Shown in pieces: positions 1 through 3,822 of a DNA stretch of 5,628 nt (the stretch's first letter is position 1; every line of letters begins with the position of its first letter). Source of the DNA: an uncultured Erysipelotrichaceae bacterium (GTDB lineage Bacteria; Bacillota_I; Bacilli_A; RF39; UBA660); assembly GCA_902772675.1 (NCBI GenBank), contig CACYBN010000011.1, positions 1-5,628 on the forward strand, in the 5' to 3' direction. The notes under the pieces are model-generated. The model was not told where the DNA came from. It saw only the letters and a list, made by a program, of their open reading frames with translations, and searched no databases. Position numbers and translations under genes: made by a program.

Positions 1-1
1 T

Positions 2-92
2 GGAGACATACTCAAGAGGCTGAAGAGGCGCCCCTGCTAAGGGTGTAGACCGGGCAACTGGTGCGAGAGTTCAAATCTCTCTGTCTCCGCCA
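2..92 (+). tRNA. tRNA-Ser(GCU)
   Basis: Complete class II tRNA that decodes AGC/AGU serine codons. The 7-bp acceptor stem is perfect (GGAGACA at 2-8 with TGTCTCC at 82-88), followed by discriminator G89 and a genome-encoded CCA (90-92). The anticodon stem CGCCC/GGGTG (29-33/41-45, one G-U pair) carries the loop CTGCTAA with anticodon GCT at 36-38. A long variable arm (about 46-64, short ACC/GGT stem) is diagnostic of Ser/Leu/Tyr tRNAs, and the anticodon fixes Ser. The T arm is GAGAG-TTCAAAT-CTCTC (65-81). Its promoter lies outside the window, and it may be the last gene of a tRNA cluster. It reads A-starting codons, so it is not an expected MiaB substrate despite its closeness to miaB. Confidence 0.97.
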
Positions 93-100
93 TAAGAAAT

Positions 101-128
101 AAAACCTTGTTATACAAGGTTTTTTTTT
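101..128 (+). terminator. Intrinsic terminator of the tRNA-Ser transcript
   Basis: Perfect 10-bp inverted repeat: AAAACCTTGT (101-110) pairs with ACAAGGTTTT (114-123) around a 3-5 nt loop. It runs directly into an uninterrupted T tract (120-128). It begins 9 bases after the tRNA CCA end, so it should end tRNA transcription and insulate the genes that follow. Confidence 0.9.
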
Positions 129-208
129 ACATTTTTTTACAAAATATAAAATATTATTAAGTATTCATTTACTTTTACTATGTTATCATAATATTAGAGG
201 TAATGGTT

Positions 209-349
209 ATGGATAGAGAATGGTTAAAATATTGGGAAAAAGCAGAGAATTTAGAAAATACTAATATTATTACTCAAGAAGAAGAAAAAAGAGATGACAT
301 AGAACAAGCTAAAGATTTATATAAATCTGTTTTAAATGATAATTCTTGA
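209..349 (+). CDS. Small hypothetical acidic protein (46 aa)
   Basis: Short ORF of 46 codons ending in TGA (347-349). The ATG at 209 is preferred over the in-frame ATG at 203 because AGAGG (196-200) lies 8 bases before 209 but only 2 before 203. The product is very hydrophilic and helix-prone, rich in Glu/Asp/Lys. It starts MDREWLKYWEKAEN, has an acidic centre QEEEKRDD, and has no Cys, membrane segment or signal peptide. No family is recognised. In favour of a real gene are the plausible RBS, codon use like its neighbours (AGA, TTA, GAA) and TGG used for both tryptophans. Against it are its size and the lack of a convincing promoter. The promoter of the next gene overlaps its stop codon, so the two genes are probably transcribed separately apart from read-through. 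Confidence 0.6.
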   Translation: MDREWLKYWEKAENLENTNIITQEEEKRDDIEQAKDLYKSVLNDNS

Positions 350-374
350 TATAGATAATAATTTGTAATATAAT
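346..374 (+). promoter_or_regulatory. Sigma-A type promoter of the membrane protein gene
   Basis: TTGATA (346-351), a 17-bp spacer and a perfect TATAAT (369-374). The predicted start of transcription is near 381, only about 20 bases before the ATG at 402, which gives a very short leader. The -35 box overlaps the TGA stop of the upstream small ORF. The RBS AAAGGAG (387-393) sits 8 bases before the ATG. Confidence 0.8.
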
Positions 375-401
375 TTTATTAGAATAAAAGGAGTTTTTAT
401 T

Positions 402-902
402 ATGGCTAAAAAAGAAACTAGAAAGAAAAAAACAATTAAGCATAAAATGTCTAAAAAAGAGTTAGAAGGATATAAGAGAAGAAATTTTATAGTAGAGGGA
501 TGTATATTATTTGTTGTATTTCTAATAGTTATTTTCTTTGTATCTAATAAGACTTTTATACATACTAAATATACTCATGAAGTAGGTGGTTCTGAAATAG
601 AAATAGAAATACCTAGATTTACTTATTTTGTTAGTGATAAGAATGAAACTATCACATTTATGACTTTAAGAAAGACAGTAAATACAACTCAATGGTTTAA
701 TGACTTAGTAGAAAACGAAAAATATGATTTGTATTATTGCCCTGGAGATGAAGTTCCTTATTATTATAATAGTGTAGGACATTTCTTTATTAAGAATATT
801 TCTGTAACTAAACATTTTGGTATTAAGAAGATTACAATAGATTATTCTACAGAAGATTATGATACTTTCTGCAATACAGTTGCAGTTAATGAAGAAGAGT
901 AG
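402..902 (+). CDS. Hypothetical single-pass membrane protein (166 aa)
   Basis: I do not recognise a family. The start is set by the RBS AAAGGAG 8 bases upstream and a strong promoter just before it. Residues 1-28 are highly basic (many Lys/Arg). Residues 29-48 form one hydrophobic membrane helix (IVEGCILFVVFLIVIFFV region). Residues 49-166 form a polar, beta-prone domain rich in Tyr, Thr and Ile with an acidic C-terminus (NEEE). The positive-inside rule predicts the N-terminus in the cytosol and the C-terminal domain outside. The outer domain has two cysteines (C113 in YYCPGD and C157 in TFCNT) that could form a disulfide. There is no signal-peptidase or lipobox site, so it is probably an anchored surface protein. 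It appears monocistronic, with its own promoter and terminator. Confidence 0.85.
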   Translation: MAKKETRKKKTIKHKMSKKELEGYKRRNFIVEGCILFVVFLIVIFFVSNKTFIHTKYTHEVGGSEIEIEIPRFTYFVSDKNETITFMTLRKTVNTTQWFNDLVENEKYDLYYCPGDEVPYYYNSVGHFFIKNISVTKHFGIKKITIDYSTEDYDTFCNTVAVNEEE

Positions 903-920
903 ACAGGTGTCTACTCTTTT
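895..920 (+). terminator. Intrinsic terminator of the membrane protein gene
   Basis: Perfect 10-bp stem AAGAGTAGAC (895-904) / GTCTACTCTT (909-918) with the 4-nt loop AGGT, ending in TTTT (917-920). The T tract is short, so some read-through is likely. The stop codon TAG (900-902) lies inside the 5' arm, so ribosomes finishing the gene could disturb folding. Confidence 0.75.
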
Positions 921-931
921 ACATTGATGAA

Positions 932-960
932 TTGACTTCTTTTTTCATGTTTGTTACAAT
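932..960 (+). promoter_or_regulatory. Strong extended -10 promoter of the ankyrin gene
   Basis: TTGACT (932-937), 17-bp spacer, and TACAAT (955-960) preceded by TGT (952-954), giving an extended -10 element (TGnTACAAT). Transcription should start near A966 or G968, leaving a leader of about 30 nt with the RBS GAGGTG (982-987) 8 bases before the ATG at 996. This is the best-scoring promoter in the window. Confidence 0.85.
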
Positions 961-986
961 AGAAAACGTCACGTGAAAAAAGAGGT
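935..986 (+). repeat. Inverted repeat spanning promoter and RBS of the ankyrin gene
   Basis: Arms at 935-950 and 971-986 match at 14 of 16 positions as an inverted repeat. Both mismatches are G-T, so an RNA would form 16 uninterrupted pairs (two of them G-U) around a 20-nt loop. The left arm overlaps the -35 box. The loop holds the -10 box and the expected transcription start. The right arm holds most of the Shine-Dalgarno sequence. It may be an RNA hairpin that hides the RBS in read-through transcripts, or a DNA operator with widely spaced half-sites. Part of the match is a T6/A6 run, which lowers its significance. Confidence 0.6.
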
Positions 987-995
987 GTATTAAAA

Positions 996-1691
996 ATGTT
1001 TTACGACGAAGAAAAAGCTATTTTATCATGTGAAGAAGATCCCACCCTGGTTTTTGAATTAATCAGAGAAGGTCATTTTGAAACAGTAGATAAATTGCTT
1101 AGCAAACATAAAATAGACATTAATGTTTGTGACGAAAATGGAAATGATGTATTAGTTAGACTTCTATTGAAAGGGCAATACAGTTTGGTTCTTAAACATA
1201 TGAAAGATAAAAACTGGGATGTTAATCATCAAAATAAAGATGGTAATACTTTTGCTCATATCTTAGTGTTAGTTAATTATATTCATATTGGAGATATAAT
1301 TAAAGCACTTATTAAAAATAAGAAATTTAAACCTAATACAAAGAATAATAAAGGTGAGACAATATTAGATAAATCTATTAATAATAGCTATATTTATACA
1401 AGTATAAAAATATTAGAAGATAAAAGATTTAATAATATTGATATAGCTTCTTTTAAAAAATTATATGATACTTATATTAAGACTAATAAATATGGAAAAT
1501 ACACTAAAATGAGTAATATTGAGATTATTATGAATTCCCTTGAGAAAAAGGATTTAGTTCCTAGAATGAGTAAATTAATTAAGTATTTTAAAAGAGATTA
1601 TAGTGACATAAAAGAAGAAGTTATTAATAAGAATAAAACTAATATCTTTGATAATATTATAAAAAGTGTATTAAGAGAAAGTAATATTTAA
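996..1691 (+). CDS. Ankyrin-repeat protein (231 aa)
   Basis: Probable protein-binding scaffold; its partner is unknown. Degenerate ankyrin repeats run over about residues 15-145: DPTLVFELIREGHFETV...DINV (15-44), DENGNDVLVRLLLKG...DVNHQ (46-79), NKDGNTFAHILV...PNTK (80-116) and NNKGETILDKSIN (117-145). They show the family's D/N-x-x-G-x-T turn, the G-h/Q-x-x-x-V helix and the x-x-V/P-N loop, but lack the usual TPLHxAA signature. The C-terminal 85 residues are Lys/Asn-rich, likely helical, and match nothing I know. There is no signal peptide or membrane segment, so it is predicted to be cytosolic. The ATG at 996 is chosen because GAGGTG lies 8 bases upstream. It has its own strong promoter and a weak terminator. 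Base composition falls from about 30% GC in the first 260 bases to about 14% around 1381-1500. Confidence 0.87.
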   Translation: MFYDEEKAILSCEEDPTLVFELIREGHFETVDKLLSKHKIDINVCDENGNDVLVRLLLKGQYSLVLKHMKDKNWDVNHQNKDGNTFAHILVLVNYIHIGDIIKALIKNKKFKPNTKNNKGETILDKSINNSYIYTSIKILEDKRFNNIDIASFKKLYDTYIKTNKYGKYTKMSNIEIIMNSLEKKDLVPRMSKLIKYFKRDYSDIKEEVINKNKTNIFDNIIKSVLRESNI

Positions 1692-1704
1692 TTATTACTT
1701 TTTT
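1678..1704 (+). terminator. Possible weak intrinsic terminator after the ankyrin gene
   Basis: A 9-bp inverted repeat AAAGTAATA (1678-1686) / TATTACTTT (1693-1701) with a 6-nt loop, running into six T (1699-1704). The stop codon TAA (1689-1691) lies in the loop. Only one G-C pair is present, so the stem is weak; read-through into miaB is likely, or the repeat may be chance in AT-rich DNA. Confidence 0.4.
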
Positions 1705-1721
1705 ATTTTGGTTATATTTAG

Positions 1722-1727
1722 TATAAT
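1722..1727 (+). promoter_or_regulatory. Candidate -10 box for the miaB operon
   Basis: A perfect TATAAT lies 23 bases before the miaB ATG at 1750. The -35 region is poor: only T-rich TTTTTA/TTTTTT around 1699-1705 at a 16-17 bp spacing, and there is no TGn extension. A start of transcription near 1734 would leave just the RBS AAGGGA (1740-1745) and a leader of about 16 nt. This fits the ATG at 1750 and is incompatible with a start at 1708. Confidence 0.5.
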
Positions 1728-1749
1728 ATGTGAAGAAATAAGGGATACA

Positions 1750-3165
1750 ATGGAATTTCCTGATTATGTTAAAGCAAAGAAAAGAACTAATGAAAAAATT
1801 TTAAATGAGAATTATGAATTTAATATTAATTTAAGAGATTTGGGTAAAGATAAAACTTATTATTTAAAGACTTATGGATGTCAAATGAATGAACATGATT
1901 CTGAAAATATAAAAGCAATGCTTGAAAATATGGGATTTACTGCGATAGATGATTATGAAACAGCAGATTTAGTTATTTTAAATACATGTTCAATTAGAGA
2001 GAATGCTCATAATAAAGCATTTGGTATGTTAGGTAGATTAAAACATATTAAAGAAAATAATAATCCTAATCTAATTGTAGGTTTATGTGGTTGTATGGCT
2101 CAAGAAGAAGGAGTTATAGATGAAATAGTTCATAAATATAAATGGGTTAATTTTGTTATAGGTACACATAATTTACACCATTTACCAGAAGTTCTTAATT
2201 TAAGTATAGAAAATAATAAACAAGAAGTAGAAGTATTTTCTAAAGAGGGAAGTATTATTGAAGGTATTCCTGTTAAAAGAGATAGTAAATATAAAGCTTA
2301 TGTAAATATTATTTATGGATGTGATAAGTTTTGTACTTATTGTATAGTTCCATTTACTAGAGGTAAACAAAGAAGTAGAAATGGTAAAGATATTATTAGA
2401 GAAGTAGAAGAACTAGTAAAAGATGGATATCAAGAAGTTACTTTATTAGGTCAAAATGTTAATGCTTATGGTAAAGATTTCGATTATGATTACAATATGG
2501 AGAATCTGCTTGAAGATGTAGCAAAAACTGGTATAAAAAGAATATTTTTTATGACTAGTCATCCATGGGATTTTACTGATGGTATGATAGATGTTATTGC
2601 TAAATATGATAATATTATGCCTTTTATTCATTTACCTGTTCAAAGTGGATCTTCTAGAATATTAAAATTAATGGGAAGAAGATATACTAAAGAAAGTTAT
2701 ATTGAATTATTTGATAAGATTAAAGAAAAAGTTCCAGGAGTTGTAATTTCTACTGATATAATTGTTGGATTTCCAGGAGAAACAGAAGAAGATTTTAAAG
2801 AGACTTTAGACTTAGTAGAACACTGTAAATATGATAGTGCCTATACTTTTATTTATTCTCCTAGAGAGAAAACCCCAGCTGCAGCCTTAACTAATCAAGT
2901 AGATGAGAAAGTTAAAGAAGAGAGATTACAAAGATTAAATGAATTAATTAATAAATATAGTTTAGAATCTAATGAAAAGATATTAGATAAAACAGTTCCT
3001 GTTTTAGTAGATGGTATTAGTACTAAAAAAGGGGAATTATTTGGATATACAAATACTAAGAAATTAGTTAATTTTACTGGTGATGAGTCTTTAATAGGTA
3101 AAATAGTTAATGTACATATTACTGATGTAAAGACGTGGAGTATTGACGGTGAATCAGTTGAATAA
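1750..3165 (+). CDS. miaB: tRNA-2-methylthio-N6-dimethylallyladenosine synthase MiaB
   Basis: Radical-SAM methylthiotransferase of the cytosol that converts i6A37 to ms2i6A37 in tRNAs reading codons that start with U, using two [4Fe-4S] clusters and SAM. Length 471 aa, normal for the family. The N-terminal UPF0004/MTTase domain has the three auxiliary-cluster cysteines C44 (KTYGCQMN), C80 (LNTCSIRENA) and C115 (CGCMAQ). The radical-SAM core has C191-x3-C195-x2-C198 (YGCDKFCTYCIVP), followed by TRGKQRSR, LLGQNVNAYG, TSHPWDF, HLPVQSGSS and IVGFPGETEEDF. The TRAM RNA-binding domain is about 410-470. The reading frame extends upstream to a TTG at 1708, but ATG 1750 is preferred because AAGGGA precedes it and the likely promoter lies between. 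First gene of a tight operon; its end overlaps ricA by 17 bases. Confidence 0.96.
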   Translation: MEFPDYVKAKKRTNEKILNENYEFNINLRDLGKDKTYYLKTYGCQMNEHDSENIKAMLENMGFTAIDDYETADLVILNTCSIRENAHNKAFGMLGRLKHIKENNNPNLIVGLCGCMAQEEGVIDEIVHKYKWVNFVIGTHNLHHLPEVLNLSIENNKQEVEVFSKEGSIIEGIPVKRDSKYKAYVNIIYGCDKFCTYCIVPFTRGKQRSRNGKDIIREVEELVKDGYQEVTLLGQNVNAYGKDFDYDYNMENLLEDVAKTGIKRIFFMTSHPWDFTDGMIDVIAKYDNIMPFIHLPVQSGSSRILKLMGRRYTKESYIELFDKIKEKVPGVVISTDIIVGFPGETEEDFKETLDLVEHCKYDSAYTFIYSPREKTPAAALTNQVDEKVKEERLQRLNELINKYSLESNEKILDKTVPVLVDGISTKKGELFGYTNTKKLVNFTGDESLIGKIVNVHITDVKTWSIDGESVE

Positions 3166-3496
3166 TGAGATAATATCAAAATTAGATGATATTATTTCTT
3201 TAATTAAAGATTCTTCTAAATATAAGAGATTTCTTGAAGTACAAGAATCTATGAAAAATAATAAAGATATTACTAGTAAAATAGATAGAGTTAAATTATT
3301 ACAAAAAGAATTAATTAAAATAGAAAGTAAGAGAGAAGATACAGATATAATATTTAAAGAATATAATGATTTAATTAAAGAACTTGATAGTTATCCTGTT
3401 TATCAAGAATATAATGAATTACTTGAGGAATTAGATGATTTATATCAAGAGATTAAATTTGTTTTAGAAAATCATATTAATAATATATTATCTTAG
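3149..3496 (+). CDS. ricA: YlbF/YmcA-family protein, RicA (YmcA) homologue
   Basis: All-helical protein of 115 aa. It resembles Bacillus subtilis YmcA/RicA across the core: the ITSKIDRVKLLQKEL segment (41-55), the conserved turn with PVYQEY (83-88; PVIQEF in B. subtilis) and a final helix to 115. RicA, RicF and RicT form a cytosolic complex that steers RNase Y mRNA processing and affects biofilm, competence and sporulation in B. subtilis. There, too, ymcA directly follows miaB, which supports this assignment over YlbF. Start: GTG at 3149 has GGAG (3137-3140) 8 bases upstream. A TTG at 3143 is too close to that RBS, while a TTG at 3158 (preceded by GGTGA) is possible. The start lies inside miaB, so translational coupling is likely. 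It is shorter than B. subtilis RicA (143 aa), lacks the C-terminal tail, and has no cysteine. Confidence 0.85.
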   Translation: MNQLNNEIISKLDDIISLIKDSSKYKRFLEVQESMKNNKDITSKIDRVKLLQKELIKIESKREDTDIIFKEYNDLIKELDSYPVYQEYNELLEELDDLYQEIKFVLENHINNILS

Positions 3497-3504
3497 GAGT
3501 TATT

Positions 3505-3822
3505 ATGGAAAATGCTAGATTTACAATGATAGATGAAAAATTTAAATGTATTGTATGTGGTAAAGATGTATTACCTTTAGGTTATACAGCTAGAGATCAT
3601 TGTCCTTATTGTTTATGTTCAATTCATGTAGATATTAATCCTGGTGATAGAGCATGTACATGTAAAGGTATATTAGAGCCCATTCGTATAGAAAAAGGTA
3701 AAAAAGATGAATTAAAAATAGTTTATCGTTGTAATAAATGCAAAGCAGAAAAAAGAAATAAAGTTGCTAAAGATGATGACTTTGATATGATTTTATCTAT
3801 AATGAAGGAGAGCAGTTTATAG
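3505..3822 (+). CDS. RNHCP-domain zinc-ribbon protein (105 aa)
   Basis: Small cysteine-rich protein of the RNHCP family, whose function is not known. The family signature is visible: F-K-C15-I-V-C18-G, then RDHC33PYC36LCS-HVD-NPGDR (30-49), C51/C53 before KGILEPI, and C76-N-K-C79 near the end. Nine cysteines (15, 18, 33, 36, 38, 51, 53, 76, 79) suggest two zinc sites built from CxxC pairs; the residues Zn-C15/C18/C33/C36 and C53/C76/C79 are the likely ligands. The eponymous motif reads RDHCP here instead of RNHCP. The C-terminal 25 residues are charged and helical. Start ATG 3505: TAGGAG (3494-3499) is 5 bases upstream and overlaps the ricA stop. It lies between ricA (8-base gap) and dxs (no gap), so it is co-transcribed. 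A nucleic-acid-binding role would fit the fold and the context but is inference. Confidence 0.88.
   Translation: MENARFTMIDEKFKCIVCGKDVLPLGYTARDHCPYCLCSIHVDINPGDRACTCKGILEPIRIEKGKKDELKIVYRCNKCKAEKRNKVAKDDDFDMILSIMKESSL

Noticed and set aside
65..92. tRNA 3' end as an integration (att) site
   Set aside because: No second copy of the tRNA 3' sequence is seen in the window, and there is no integrase gene.
2..92. Functional link between tRNA-Ser(GCU) and nearby miaB
   Set aside because: MiaB acts on tRNAs that read codons starting with U; this tRNA reads AGC/AGU and is expected to carry t6A at position 37.
181..189. Extended -10 like TGTTATCAT before the small ORF
   Set aside because: No -35 match at the proper spacing, and transcription would start at about 196, on top of the RBS, leaving no leader.
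970..975. CACGTG palindrome as a regulator site
   Set aside because: A six-base palindrome is too short to support alone, and it is largely contained in the larger inverted repeat already reported.
2446..2631. Minus-strand ORF of 61 codons inside miaB
   Set aside because: It lies wholly within the well-supported miaB frame, has no RBS or promoter, and its protein is low-complexity Ile/Tyr/Ser typical of antisense translation of AT-rich genes.
209..3165. Mycoplasma-type code (TGA as Trp)
   Set aside because: All seven Trp codons seen (small ORF two, membrane protein one, ankyrin one, miaB three) are TGG, and no gene is interrupted by in-frame TGA.
2895..3179. Minus-strand ORF of 94 codons over the miaB end and ricA start
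   Set aside because: Overlaps conserved coding sequence of the TRAM domain in miaB; Ser/Leu-rich composition is that of a shadow frame.
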